Below are positions 1 through 9,419 of a DNA stretch of 64,000 bases, piece after piece; the first letter of the stretch is position 1, and each line of letters opens with the position of its first letter. The stretch covers positions 928-64,927 of the forward strand of contig NZ_CDBZ01000198.1 in assembly GCF_000819985.1 (NCBI RefSeq). Reading direction: 5' to 3'. The stretch is from Aeromonas media (GTDB lineage Bacteria; Pseudomonadota; Gammaproteobacteria; Enterobacterales; Aeromonadaceae). Under the pieces are notes generated by a model. It had not been told where the DNA came from. It did no database searches and was given only the letters and a program-made list of their open reading frames with translations. Position numbers and translations under genes: made by a program.

Positions 1-447
1 GTCGCCGTTGGCCACGTGGCCAACGGCGACATGGTGACCCTGACCCTGATCCAGGGGGTGGTGAACACCTTCGTGATGTTCTTCGCCCGTATCGTGGCCG
101 GTGTCATCAGCAACTTCTTCAGCTCCAACAACGACGAGGAGAGCAGCAGCTCCGGTGGTTTTGCCTACATGATCACCGTCTTCGTGCTGGAAATGTTGTT
201 CGGCGTGCTCGCCTCCATGATCGTCATGTGGTTCAGCCGTCAGCGTGAGTTCCGCGCCGACGCCGGTGCCGCCAAGCTGGCCGGTCGCGACAAGATGATA
301 GCCGCCCTGCAGCGCCTTGCCCGCGGTGCCGAGCCGCAGATGGAAGGCACCATGATGGCCTTCGGCATCAACGGCAAGCGCTCCATGAGCGAGCTGTTCA
401 TGAGCCACCCGCCCATCGAACAGCGCATCGCCGCCCTGCGTGGCTGA
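1..447 (+). CDS. htpX: HtpX membrane metalloprotease, C-terminal part (5' end outside window)
   Basis: This is the last 149 codons of an M48-family inner-membrane zinc protease that degrades damaged membrane proteins. The stretch [20 protein letters not shown], a hydrophobic segment around IARIVAG, a second one around [19 protein letters not shown], then [14 protein letters not shown] and the ending [14 protein letters not shown] match E. coli HtpX as I recall it. The zinc motif HEXXH should sit just before HVANGDM, but the first codons read V-A-V-G-H. Bases 1-15 are the exact reverse complement of bases 16-30, so those codons are suspect (see findings). A hairpin terminator follows the stop. 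Confidence 0.93.
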   Translation, partial: VAVGHVANGDMVTLTLIQGVVNTFVMFFARIVAGVISNFFSSNNDEESSSSGGFAYMITVFVLEMLFGVLASMIVMWFSRQREFRADAGAAKLAGRDKMIAALQRLARGAEPQMEGTMMAFGINGKRSMSELFMSHPPIEQRIAALRG

Positions 448-464
448 TTGCCGGATGGGATAAG

Positions 465-492
465 AAAACGGCTGCCTCAGGGCAGCCGTTTT
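465..492 (+). terminator. Rho-independent terminator after htpX
   Basis: A perfect 12-base inverted repeat (AAAACGGCTGCC / GGCAGCCGTTTT) with a four-base loop lies 18 bases after the htpX stop. The arm carries its own A and T tracts, so it may also stop transcription of the convergent MOSC gene. Confidence 0.85.
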
Positions 493-536
493 GCTTTGTG
501 GTGGTGATGGCGGCAATCTATGGCGGCGCCATCCTC

Positions 537-2339
537 TTATTTGATCACCAGATCGGAGAGGGGCACGGCACAGCAGGTGAGGATCTTGCCCGCAGCCCGC
601 TCGGCGGCTGTGATGGCCGGAGCATCTGGATGGTCTACCTCCCCTTCTAGCAGAGTCTGCTTGCAACTGCCGCAGATGCCGGCGCGGCAGCTCCAGGGCA
701 GCTCCACCCCCTGCTTGTGGGCCTGATCCAGCACAGTGCCCTGATTGTTGCCAGCGAAGGTCTGTTCGCCGATGCGCAGTTGCACCGCCTTGTGGGGACG
801 GGCCACCGAGAGGATGGCCCCGCCAAAGCTCTCCTGGCGGATGCGCTCGGCGACGACCCCCTGCTTCTGCAGCAGCCTGACCGCCTCGCTCATGAAGCCG
901 TGGGGGCCGCACAGGAAGATCTCCCGCGCCAGCAGATCCCTGACCTGCTCGAGGTGCCCCTTGCCAAGGCGACCGCCCATGCCCTGCCAGTGGTCGTCAG
1001 GCTGACTCAGGATCAGGGTCAGTTGCATGCCAGCCTGACTCATGGCGTGCAGCTCGGCGGCGGCCGGAATGTCGGCCTCGCTGCGGCACAGGTGCATAAA
1101 GTGAACATTTCCCAGCTCCCCGCGCAGCGCCAGGGTGCGGGCAATGGACAGCATGGGGGTGACGCCTGAGCCCGCCGAGAGCAGCAGCAGCTTGCGCTCA
1201 AATCCCAAGTGAAACTCGCCGGCCGGGGGGGCGGCCAGCAGGTGATCGCCCACGCGCAGATCATGGTGAAGCCAGGGGGAGATACGGCCATCGGCCAGCT
1301 TCTTGACGCTGATGCCGTAGCGCTCTGGTCTCTCCGGGGTGGAGCTCAGAGTGTAGCGGCGCTGTTGCCGTTCCCCCTTGATGTCGAGGCTGATGGGCAG
1401 GTGCTGGCCCGGCAGATAGTCGGGCAGCGGCTCGCCGTCGGCGGCCTCGAACCAGAAGGTCTCCAGATCCCGCGCCAGCGGCTCGCGGGCGACGCAGACC
1501 AGCTCCCGCTTCTTCGGCGCCGCATTGGGGTAGACGGGGGGGCGGACGGTTTCCAGCACCTCGATTTCGCTCCCTGCCTCAATCCAGCCCTCGTTCAGCG
1601 CCACCAGATTCTGGCCGAAATAGACCTCTCCATCCTCGCCACGGCGGTAGCGGGTGAGGGTGGCGAGCGGCTCTTTCAGCGCGTTGAAGCGATCCGTGCC
1701 CGCCTCCACCGTGGTCATGATGCAGCGGCTGCACGGCTTGGCCACCAGAAACTCCACCTCGCCGATGCGGATCCGCTTCCAGCCATCCTCCTCGAAGGGG
1801 CGGGTGCCGCTTGCCACCAGATTGGTGCGAAACTGGCTCATCTGGTGCAGGGCATCGGATCTCAGGTTGAGATCATCCAGCGAACTCTGGCTTATCAGCA
1901 GCAGGGGATAACCGTCGGCAAAGCTGACCCGGGTGCCGGTCTTCTCCCGAAAGCGGTCAGAGGTTTCGCCGAGCCAGAGCAGGCGAACCGGCTCCCCCGC
2001 CACCCGGCTCAGCCACTCATCGGCCTGGGACTGGGTGTGCAGGGCATGGAAGCTGTCACCCCAGACGCCGGTGGCCTGGGGGGCGCGGCTGAAGTCGACC
2101 TCCTGCAGCCTGAGCTGTGCCAGCCCCGGGTAACGCAGTTGCAGGCCGCCCTCCACCGGGGTGGCCGTCACCAGTTGCAGCTGGGGATGGGTGCGGGCTG
2201 TGATGAAGCTGCCATCCGGCTTGACCACCATGTAGCGGCGATCCCCCAGTAGCCCCTCCTGGGTCACCAGGGCGCGGGTCAGCGGCATGCCCGCCGTCGA
2301 TTTGATGGGGTAGAGATGTATGCTGGCGAGGCTGGGCAT
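537..2339 (-). CDS. MOSC domain / flavin reductase / 2Fe-2S ferredoxin fusion protein (YcbX-like)
   Basis: A 600-residue three-part protein. Residues 4-115 look like the MOSC N-terminal beta-barrel and about 120-265 like MOSC, with the conserved KPCSRC at 201-206 that in this family holds the molybdenum cofactor. Residues about 275-510 are an FNR-type reductase (RRYTLSS at 327-333 for FAD, SAGSGVTPM at 388-396 and CGPHGFM at 477-483 for NAD(P)H). Residues 515-600 are a plant-type ferredoxin with Cys551, Cys556, Cys559 and Cys589. E. coli YcbX has MOSC plus ferredoxin but no reductase, so this enzyme probably carries its own electron supply. A likely role is reduction of N-hydroxylated compounds, by analogy. 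I chose the ATG at 2339 (MPSLASIHLYPIKS) over an upstream extension with no domain content. Confidence 0.85.
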   Translation of the reverse strand: MPSLASIHLYPIKSTAGMPLTRALVTQEGLLGDRRYMVVKPDGSFITARTHPQLQLVTATPVEGGLQLRYPGLAQLRLQEVDFSRAPQATGVWGDSFHALHTQSQADEWLSRVAGEPVRLLWLGETSDRFREKTGTRVSFADGYPLLLISQSSLDDLNLRSDALHQMSQFRTNLVASGTRPFEEDGWKRIRIGEVEFLVAKPCSRCIMTTVEAGTDRFNALKEPLATLTRYRRGEDGEVYFGQNLVALNEGWIEAGSEIEVLETVRPPVYPNAAPKKRELVCVAREPLARDLETFWFEAADGEPLPDYLPGQHLPISLDIKGERQQRRYTLSSTPERPERYGISVKKLADGRISPWLHHDLRVGDHLLAAPPAGEFHLGFERKLLLLSAGSGVTPMLSIARTLALRGELGNVHFMHLCRSEADIPAAAELHAMSQAGMQLTLILSQPDDHWQGMGGRLGKGHLEQVRDLLAREIFLCGPHGFMSEAVRLLQKQGVVAERIRQESFGGAILSVARPHKAVQLRIGEQTFAGNNQGTVLDQAHKQGVELPWSCRAGICGSCKQTLLEGEVDHPDAPAITAAERAAGKILTCCAVPLSDLVIK

Positions 2340-2691
2340 GTCCGGGTCCTTGTGCTGTGACGATTCCAGTGAAGAGGGCAAGATAACGATTCCTGCCCCG
2401 TGCGGCAATCCTCTCCTTTTCCCCCACCCCAACGGTGGGGGATCGCGACAGGGTTGCAGGCCCGAAGGCGTACGTGGTGTGACGGAGATCCGGTTGTGGG
2501 GACGATGCCCCATAAAGCGCAACATTTATTGATCCTGATCCACCATGTCGTACAAAAAACGGCCCATCATCGAGCCAGCTTCCAGTTTCTGACGCTTTCG
2601 CTTCTTCCCTCTCCGGCCACCGTCTGCCCAGGCTACACGGTATCAAGCGCCATCGGAGCGGGCCTGTTACCCAACAAGAAGAAAGCAATGT
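2340..2691. other. Divergent intergenic region between MOSC gene and PFOR operon
   Basis: 352 bases without a convincing gene. It holds an inverted repeat around CCCCACC-CCAAC-GGTGGGG (about 2424-2440) and an FNR-like site at 2529-2542. The only open frames are short extensions of neighbouring genes. Confidence 0.6.
2529..2542. promoter_or_regulatory. Candidate FNR site upstream of the PFOR operon
   Basis: The bases TTGAT-CCTG-ATCCA match the FNR consensus TTGAT-N4-ATCAA at 9 of 10 positions. The site is about 150 bases before the first gene of an operon for oxygen-sensitive iron-sulfur enzymes, which fits anaerobic control. No promoter elements were assigned. Confidence 0.5.
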
Positions 2692-4338
2692 ATGAGCAAA
2701 CAACTGGATATGACCCCACAGCCGGATCTCTCCCAGAAAACGGGAACAGGCCCGGTCCGCACCCGGCTGCCCGTCTGGCAACCGGCCCTGCCACCTTGCA
2801 ACCATGCCTGTCCGGCTGGCGAGAACATCCAGGCCTGGCTTGCCTTGGCCGAAGCGGGCCGCTTCGAGGCGGCCTGGCAAACCCTCATCGAAGATAACCC
2901 GCTGCCTGCGGTCCATGGCCGGGTCTGTTATCACCCCTGCGAGAGCGCCTGCAACCGCGGTCAGGTGGATGAATCCGTCTACATCCACGCCATCGAACGT
3001 TTCCTCGGCGACGAGGCACTGGTCCATGGCTGGCTGCCTGCACCGCCTGCCCCTGCCAGTGGCAAGAAGGTGCTGGTGATTGGCGCTGGCCCCTCCGGCC
3101 TCTCCTGCGCCTGGCACCTCAACCGGCTCGGCCATCAGGTGGAGATCCGCGAAGCGGGGCCACTGGCGGGCGGCATGCTGCGCTTTGGTATTCCCGCTTA
3201 CCGCTTGCCCCGCGACGTGCTGGATCGGGAGGTGGCCCGCATCCTGGCCGCTGGTGTGACCCTCACCCTCAACCACAAGGTGGAAGACGTGCTCAAGGCG
3301 CGCGACGAGGGGGGCTTTGATGCCGTCTTCATGGCCATAGGTGCCCATCTGGCCAAGCGGGTCGATATTCCGGCCCGGGAGGCGGGCAAGATCCTCGATG
3401 CGGTGAGCTTCCTCGAGCAGGCCAGTCTGGCCGAAGAGCAGGGCTTGCCGCCACCCAAACTGGGGCGGCGGGTGGCTATCTACGGCGGCGGCAACACCGC
3501 CATGGATGCGGCCCGTACAGCCCGCCGCCTCGGGGTCGAGGAGGCGATGATCATCTACCGCCGCGACCGGGATCATATGCCGGCCCACGCCTTCGAAGCC
3601 GACGAGGCCGAGGAGGAGGGGATCAAGATCAACTGGCTGCGCAGCATCCGCCAGCTCGACAACACCAGCATCGAAGTGGAGGTGATGGCGCTGGATGCCG
3701 GGGGCAAGCCGGTGCCCACCGGTAAGTTTGAAACCCTCGAAGCGGACTCCCTGATCCTGGCGCTGGGTCAGGAGGTAGACCTCTCGGTGCTGGAGAGTAT
3801 TCCCGGCGTGCGGGTCAACCAGGAGGGCGTGGTGCAGGTGGCGGGCAACCTGATGACGGATGTGCCGGGTCTGTTTGCGGGCGGCGACATGGTGCCCTCC
3901 GAGCGCACCGTCACCATAGCCACCGGCCACGGCAAGAAGGCGGCGCGCCATATGGATGCCTGGTTGCGCGGTCGCCACTACCACAAACCGCTCTCCTATC
4001 CATTGGTGGGGCCCGAGCAGTTGCAACTCTGGTTCCAGACCCACGCGCCCGCCAGCAGTCAGCCGGTCAAACCGGCGTGGGCGCGGGACGACTTTGGCGA
4101 GATCATCGGCGGGCTGGATGAGGTTGCCGCCCGCTACGAGGCGGCGCGCTGCTACTCCTGCGGCAACTGCTTCGAGTGCGACGGCTGCTATGGCAGCTGC
4201 CCCGAGCAGGCCATCGCCAAGCTGGGGTCGGGCAAGGGCTATCAGGTGGATGCCGAGCGCTGCACCGGCTGCGGTGCCTGTCACGATCAATGCCCTTGTC
4301 ACGCCATCGAGCTGCGCCAACCGGAGGAGTCCCAATGA
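2692..4338 (+). CDS. GltD-like NAD(P)H-dependent Fe-S flavoprotein with C-terminal ferredoxin domain
   Basis: A 548-residue protein of the glutamate-synthase small-subunit family. The N-terminal part has the cysteine pattern CNHACPAG (36-43) and CYHPCESACNRG (79-90) that binds 4Fe-4S clusters. A first Rossmann motif, GAGPSG, sits at about 131-136 (FAD) and a second, GGGNTAMDAA, at about 265-275 (NAD(P)H). The C-terminal 70 residues add a two-cluster ferredoxin (CYSCGNCFECDGCYGSC and CTGCGACHDQC). Its stop overlaps the start of the PFOR gene as ATGA, so the two are co-translated. It probably passes electrons between NAD(P)H and the ferredoxin or flavodoxin used by PFOR. It is not expected to make glutamate, because no large subunit lies next to it. 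Confidence 0.85.
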   Translation: MSKQLDMTPQPDLSQKTGTGPVRTRLPVWQPALPPCNHACPAGENIQAWLALAEAGRFEAAWQTLIEDNPLPAVHGRVCYHPCESACNRGQVDESVYIHAIERFLGDEALVHGWLPAPPAPASGKKVLVIGAGPSGLSCAWHLNRLGHQVEIREAGPLAGGMLRFGIPAYRLPRDVLDREVARILAAGVTLTLNHKVEDVLKARDEGGFDAVFMAIGAHLAKRVDIPAREAGKILDAVSFLEQASLAEEQGLPPPKLGRRVAIYGGGNTAMDAARTARRLGVEEAMIIYRRDRDHMPAHAFEADEAEEEGIKINWLRSIRQLDNTSIEVEVMALDAGGKPVPTGKFETLEADSLILALGQEVDLSVLESIPGVRVNQEGVVQVAGNLMTDVPGLFAGGDMVPSERTVTIATGHGKKAARHMDAWLRGRHYHKPLSYPLVGPEQLQLWFQTHAPASSQPVKPAWARDDFGEIIGGLDEVAARYEAARCYSCGNCFECDGCYGSCPEQAIAKLGSGKGYQVDAERCTGCGACHDQCPCHAIELRQPEESQ

Positions 4339-7300
4339 AACATGAACTGATCATGGTCGATGGCAACGAAGCCGCGGCCCGGGTGGCGTACCAGCTGAGT
4401 GAAGTGTGTGCCATCTATCCCATCACCCCGAGCTCGACCATGGCCGAACTGGCCGATGCCTGGGCGGATGAGAAGCAGACCAACCTCTGGGGCAACATCC
4501 CCACAGTGGTGGAGATGCAGAGTGAAGGGGGGGCGGCCGGTACGGTACACGGCGCCCTGCAGGCGGGGGCGCTCGCCACCACCTTCACCGCCAGTCAGGG
4601 GCTGATGTTGATGCTGCCCAACATGTACAAGATCGCCGGTGAATTGACCGCGGCGGTGTTCCATGTGGCGGCCCGCTCCTTGGCGGCGCAGGGGCTCTCG
4701 ATCTTTGGCGACCATCAGGACGTGATGGCGGCGCGCAGCACCGGCTTTGCCATGCTCGCCTCCGGCTCTGTGCAGGAGGCGCAGGACTTGGCCTTGGTTG
4801 CCCACAGCGTCACCCTGCAGTGTCGGGTGCCCTTTATCCACTTCTTCGACGGCTTTCGCACCTCCCACGAGGTGAACAAGATCACGGCCCTGCATAGGGA
4901 CGAGATCCGCGCCCTCATCGACAACGACTGGGTGCGGGCCCACAGGGCCCGGGCGCTCAACCCGGATCACCCCGTGATGCGCGGCACGGCCCAGAACCCC
5001 GATACCTACTTCCAGTCCCGCGAGAGCGTCAACCCCTTCTACGAGGCGGTGCCGGCCCGGGTGCAGCAGTGCATGGACAAGCTGGGATCCCTCACCGGCC
5101 GCCACTACCGGCTGGTGGAGTACCACGGCGCAACCGATGCCACCGACGTCATAGTGCTGATGGGATCGGGGGCGGCCACCGCCCGCACTACCGTGGATTG
5201 GCTCAACCGGCAGGATCGCAAGACCGGGGTCCTGGTCATTCGCCTCTATCGTCCCTTCCCGGTGCAGGCGCTGCTCGATGCCCTGCCCAGGAGTGTGCGT
5301 CGCATCGCCGTGCTGGATCGCACCAAGGAGCCGGGCGCGGGCGGCGAGCCGCTGCTGCTGGATGTACAGAGCGCCCTGATTGACGGCTTGCAGCGTGGCC
5401 TTCTCAAGCGGCTGCCCTGGCTCAGTGGCGGTCGCTATGGCCTCTCTTCCAAAGAGTTCACCCCCGCCATGTGCGCGGCGGTATTCGAGGAGCTGGCATC
5501 CGATGCACCGCGTCCGCGCTTTACCGTGGGGATTGTCGATGACGTCTCGGGCCTCAGTCTGGCCTGGCACCCCATCGGCGATCTGGAGCCTCCTAGCCGG
5601 GTGCGGGCACTCTTCTTTGGCCTGGGTGCCGATGGTACGGTCGGCGCCAACAAGAACAGCATCAAGATCATCGGCGAGCTGGAGGGCTTCCACGCCCAGG
5701 GCTACTTCGTCTACGACTCCAAGAAGTCGGGCTCGCGCACCGTCTCCCACCTGCGTTTTGGCCCCGAGCCCATAGACGCGCCCTGGCTTATCGAGCAGGC
5801 GAGCTTTATCGGCTGCCACCAGTGGGGCTTTGTCGAATCAGTGGACCTGCTGGAGCACGCTGCAGAAGGGGCGACCCTGCTGTTCAATGCCCCCTATGAG
5901 GCTGACAAGGTGTGGGGCCGGCTGCCCGAGCGGCTGCGTGCCCGCATCCGCGCCCTCAATATCCAGCTCTACTGCATCGACGGGGATCGGGTGGCCGAGC
6001 AGAACGGCATGGGTAATCGCATCAACACCATAATGCAGACCTGCTTCTTCGCCCTGGCCGGGGTCTTGCCGCGGGACGAGGCGATTGCGCTGATCAAGGA
6101 GAGCATAGAGAAGAGCTATGCCCGCAAGGGGTCCGAAGTGGTCGAGCGCAACTTCGCGGCGGTGGACGATACCCTGGCTCACCTCTGCAAGGTGGCGATC
6201 CCGGCCGGTGATGAGCAGATCAGCGACTATCCGCTGCCACTGGCACCGGGTGGCAGCGAGTTCGTCCAGCGGGTCACAGGCGAGATGCTGGCAGGGCGCG
6301 GCGATCTCATTCCCGTCTCCATGTTGCCGGTGGACGGCACTTACCCCACAGCCACCAGCCGCTTCGAGAAGCGGGATATCGCCCGCGAGATCCCTATCTG
6401 GCACTCCGATATCTGCATCCAGTGCGGCAACTGCGTCTTTGTCTGCCCCCACGCGGCGCTGCGAGCCAAGTTCTACCATCAGGACTGGCTGGCAAATGCC
6501 CCCGAGGCTGCCCAGTCGGTGCCCGTCACCGCCAGGGGTTTCCCCGACAGCCGCTACACCCTGCAACACTATCCGGAAGATTGCACCGGCTGCGGCCAGT
6601 GCGTGCAGGCTTGTCCGGTGCGGGCCGGGGCTGATGCAAGCCATCAAGGCGAGAGTGCAGAAGGAGAAAGTCATGAAGGCGACCGTGCCATCACCATGAT
6701 GGACAAGGCGCCGCACCTCGCTGGCCAGAAACAGGCGCTGCGCTGGTTCGAGAGCCTGCCCTGGCCTGCCCGCGAGCGGGTGGATTTCTCCACGGTGCGC
6801 GGTGCCCAATTCCTGGAACCCCTGTTCGAGTTCTCCGGCGCTTGCGCCGGTTGTGGCGAGACCCCTTACCTCAAGCTGCTGACCCAGCTGTTTGGCGATC
6901 GCATGCTGGTGGCCAACGCCACCGGCTGCTCCTCCATCTACGGCGGCAACCTGCCGACCACGCCGTGGGCCAAGAACTCGGAAGGGAAGGGGCCTGCCTG
7001 GTCCAACTCCCTGTTCGAGGACAACGCCGAGTTCGGCTTTGGTTTTCGTCTCACCGCCGATCAGCATCATGGTCAGGCGGTGGCCGCCCTCAAGGCGATG
7101 AAGGGGGAGCTGGGGGAGGCGCTGGTCGAGTCGCTTATCAACGCCCCGCAGCGGCTGGAGTCGGAGATCCGAGCGCAACGCAATCGGGTCGCGCAGATGC
7201 GGGAGCGGCTGGAAGAGGTGAAATCCGGCAAGGCCCGCGAGCTGCTCTCCTTGATTGATCAGCTGGTGCGCCGCTCGGTCTGGATCGTCGGCGGCGACGG

Positions 7301-7940
7301 CTGGGCCTATGACATAGGCTCGGCGGGGCTCGATCACGTGCTCGCCTCCGGGCGCGATGTGAACGTGCTGGTGATGGATACCGAGGTCTACTCCAACACC
7401 GGCGGCCAGATGTCGAAATCGACGCCGCTCGGTGCCGTCGCCAAGTTCGCGGCGGGAGGCAAGACGCTGGCCAAGAAGGATGTGGCCTTGCAGGCCATCT
7501 CCTACGGCAACGTCTATGTGGCCCGCATCGCCTTTGGTGCCAATCCGCAGCAAACGCTGCAGGCCTTGCGGGAAGCCGAAGCCTACCCAGGCCCGTCGCT
7601 TATCATCGCCTACAGCCACTGCATCGCCCACGGCATCGACATGGAGCAGGGGTTGGCCCAACAGAAGCGGGCGGTGGATTCGGGCCATTGGCCACTGATG
7701 CGCTACAACCCTGTATTGCGCAGTTTGGGGCAGAACCCCTTCAGCCTCGACAGCCTGCGTCCCTCTATTCCCCTCGCCGAGTACAGGGCGGAGGAGAACC
7801 GCTACCGGGTACTGGCCCAGAGCCATCCACAGGAGGCAGAACGGCTGATGCAGGTGGCGCAGCAGGTGGTCTGGCAGAGATGGGCCACCTACGAGGAGAT
7901 GGCCACCCGCGAGGCCAGTCAGTTCCATCCGCCGGTGTGA
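4335..7940 (+). CDS. nifJ: Pyruvate:ferredoxin (flavodoxin) oxidoreductase, NifJ type
   Basis: A single-chain 1201-residue PFOR that converts pyruvate and CoA to acetyl-CoA, CO2 and reduced ferredoxin or flavodoxin. The start MKHELIMVDGNEAAARVAYQ and IYPITPSSTMAE are typical of domain I. CIQCGNCVFVCPH at about 694 and CTGCGQCVQACPV at about 750 bind two 4Fe-4S clusters. CAGCGETPY near 837 carries cysteines of the proximal cluster. GDGWAYDIG near 987 and DTEVYSNTGGQMSKST bind thiamine diphosphate. Length and order fit NifJ/YdbK. The ATG at 4335 overlaps the upstream stop. A flavodoxin gene, fldA, lies at 44508-45032 and could be its partner. Confidence 0.95.
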   Translation: MKHELIMVDGNEAAARVAYQLSEVCAIYPITPSSTMAELADAWADEKQTNLWGNIPTVVEMQSEGGAAGTVHGALQAGALATTFTASQGLMLMLPNMYKIAGELTAAVFHVAARSLAAQGLSIFGDHQDVMAARSTGFAMLASGSVQEAQDLALVAHSVTLQCRVPFIHFFDGFRTSHEVNKITALHRDEIRALIDNDWVRAHRARALNPDHPVMRGTAQNPDTYFQSRESVNPFYEAVPARVQQCMDKLGSLTGRHYRLVEYHGATDATDVIVLMGSGAATARTTVDWLNRQDRKTGVLVIRLYRPFPVQALLDALPRSVRRIAVLDRTKEPGAGGEPLLLDVQSALIDGLQRGLLKRLPWLSGGRYGLSSKEFTPAMCAAVFEELASDAPRPRFTVGIVDDVSGLSLAWHPIGDLEPPSRVRALFFGLGADGTVGANKNSIKIIGELEGFHAQGYFVYDSKKSGSRTVSHLRFGPEPIDAPWLIEQASFIGCHQWGFVESVDLLEHAAEGATLLFNAPYEADKVWGRLPERLRARIRALNIQLYCIDGDRVAEQNGMGNRINTIMQTCFFALAGVLPRDEAIALIKESIEKSYARKGSEVVERNFAAVDDTLAHLCKVAIPAGDEQISDYPLPLAPGGSEFVQRVTGEMLAGRGDLIPVSMLPVDGTYPTATSRFEKRDIAREIPIWHSDICIQCGNCVFVCPHAALRAKFYHQDWLANAPEAAQSVPVTARGFPDSRYTLQHYPEDCTGCGQCVQACPVRAGADASHQGESAEGESHEGDRAITMMDKAPHLAGQKQALRWFESLPWPARERVDFSTVRGAQFLEPLFEFSGACAGCGETPYLKLLTQLFGDRMLVANATGCSSIYGGNLPTTPWAKNSEGKGPAWSNSLFEDNAEFGFGFRLTADQHHGQAVAALKAMKGELGEALVESLINAPQRLESEIRAQRNRVAQMRERLEEVKSGKARELLSLIDQLVRRSVWIVGGDGWAYDIGSAGLDHVLASGRDVNVLVMDTEVYSNTGGQMSKSTPLGAVAKFAAGGKTLAKKDVALQAISYGNVYVARIAFGANPQQTLQALREAEAYPGPSLIIAYSHCIAHGIDMEQGLAQQKRAVDSGHWPLMRYNPVLRSLGQNPFSLDSLRPSIPLAEYRAEENRYRVLAQSHPQEAERLMQVAQQVVWQRWATYEEMATREASQFHPPV

Positions 7941-7953
7941 GTATGGGGTGAAT

Positions 7954-7995
7954 CGATAAAGAGAAGCGGGCCAATTGGGCCGCTTCTCTTTATCG
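7954..7995 (+). terminator. Terminator after the PFOR operon
   Basis: A 19-base inverted repeat with one mismatch pair surrounds an AATT loop (CGATAAAGAGAAGCGG... ...CCGCTTCTCTTTATCG). It starts 13 bases after the PFOR stop and marks the end of high-GC sequence before the AT-rich island. Confidence 0.8.
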
Positions 7996-8375
7996 GGAGA
8001 TCAGGAGTGAGGTTATATCTATCAATACCACTGCAGGGTTAGGGCACGAGTAGAACGTTATTAACTTCATGGTGGTATGTGTAGTTGGAGGGAATTTAGG
8101 TATATATTAGCAGTATGTTTTCACAGAGTGCGTGACGGTCTAATTAATAACTAAGAGTTACAGGGGTTCAGCATTTTTAGTTAACAGCATAGTAACTATA
8201 ACAGTTGTTTTTATAAATAAATTGTTTTGGCTGCAGCGGTGGCAAACAGTTTAAATGGTATAGCAAAGTCGTTGATATAAAATGTGAGGTAGTGCAGGAT
8301 ATATGGAGTTTAATCCATCAAGACCGAAAGGTATTGCATTGATTTTTTACATGACAAATAAATAAAGGAGGGGTA
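7996..8375. other. AT-rich gene-free stretch upstream of the GIY-YIG gene
   Basis: About 380 bases rich in A and T with no frame above 60 codons on either strand. Composition changes abruptly from that of the PFOR gene. A strong ribosome-binding site, AAGGAGGGG, lies at its right end just before the ATG at 8376. No tRNA, repeat or terminator was recognised. Confidence 0.6.
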
Positions 8376-9419
8376 ATGGAAGAGTCTGCAACCGATAATA
8401 GAGGCTACGTTTATATACTGGAGGTGAAAGACATAGACCTCCCTGTATGCAAAATTGGCATGACAACAAGAACACCACATGACAGATGTAATGAGATAAA
8501 TAACAGTTCAACAGGTGATTTTATTTGGTCAGTGGCTCATTACATAGCCGTAGATAACTGCAGAAAACTAGAGTCTCTAGTCCACTCGAAATTGGCTCCG
8601 CTACGTCAAAAAGGACGAGAGTTTTTTAATATAAATGCTGATGATGCAAATGCCGCAATAATATCCATTCTTGATAATCAAAAAGAAATAAAAAAACTAA
8701 ACACTGAACTAATAGTTGCCAACAAAACATCAAAAAAGTTAAATTATAAGAGAAAGCCACGACAGCATTCTTTTAAACGTATTGATTCAGCGTATGCAGA
8801 ATTACTTCAGATATTTACCGAATGTCTCAATGTAAAAGGCCGGCCTTTTGGACAGTTGAACAAACCACTCTTTGGTATGAGTGATGGGAACAGAGGGGTG
8901 CAGTGGAATATTTCAGTAAATACGGAGAAAAGTGAAATAAGGCTTGGCGTCAACCTAGAGGGAAGTGAAAAGACAGGGAAGTGGTTAATTTCTTCATTTA
9001 TTTTGAACAATCCAAACATAGAAATATTGAAATCAAAAATCGCTAATCCAAAAAGTTTAGAACTTATTTTTTCACGCGATGCATGGCAAGGCCCCTCGAG
9101 GCTAAGCATTAAAGAGAAATTTATTGGTGGTCGTGAATACTCACTGTCAGATCTTAATAAAGAAATATGGATGGAGATTTTAGAAGAAGCATTGACTTGT
9201 CTTGATGAAAATAAAGGTTTTCGTGGTAGAAAAAGAAATCAACTTGTCACACTAGAGTCAGATGGTAGAAAATTGATAAAAGATATTTCCCCACACCTAA
9301 CAATATGGACTATTTTAAGCATTGAGGGGGATGTTGAAGAGAATATCAAAAGTAAAATTTCAGAACTACAGCCAGTGTACGATTGGGTGGTGAAAGCAAG
9401 TCATGAAAAAATGTTTTAG
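8376..9419 (+). CDS. GIY-YIG (T5orf172-like) domain protein, foreign composition
   Basis: A 347-residue protein. Residues 9-95 look like the T5orf172/MUG113 branch of GIY-YIG nucleases: YVYIL (11-15), KIGMTTRTPHDRC (26-38, with Arg37 in the expected catalytic place), then ESLVHSKL (66-73) and REFFNI (81-86). Residues 100-140 are lysine-rich. The rest, about 145-347, I do not recognise. Roughly two thirds of the bases are A or T, unlike the GC-rich neighbours, and AGA and ATA codons are common. It stands alone with its own ribosome-binding site. Related domains occur in phages and mobile elements, so a nuclease or defence role is possible but not shown. Confidence 0.75.
   Translation: MEESATDNRGYVYILEVKDIDLPVCKIGMTTRTPHDRCNEINNSSTGDFIWSVAHYIAVDNCRKLESLVHSKLAPLRQKGREFFNINADDANAAIISILDNQKEIKKLNTELIVANKTSKKLNYKRKPRQHSFKRIDSAYAELLQIFTECLNVKGRPFGQLNKPLFGMSDGNRGVQWNISVNTEKSEIRLGVNLEGSEKTGKWLISSFILNNPNIEILKSKIANPKSLELIFSRDAWQGPSRLSIKEKFIGGREYSLSDLNKEIWMEILEEALTCLDENKGFRGRKRNQLVTLESDGRKLIKDISPHLTIWTILSIEGDVEENIKSKISELQPVYDWVVKASHEKMF

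Noticed and set aside
2056-4335. Open frame of 759 codons on the minus strand
   Set aside because: It lies opposite the GltD-like gene, has no domain pattern, and its C-terminus runs into the MOSC gene in another frame. High GC gives long antisense frames.
5838-7928. Open frame of 696 codons opposite the PFOR gene
   Set aside because: Antisense shadow with no ribosome-binding site or family signature.
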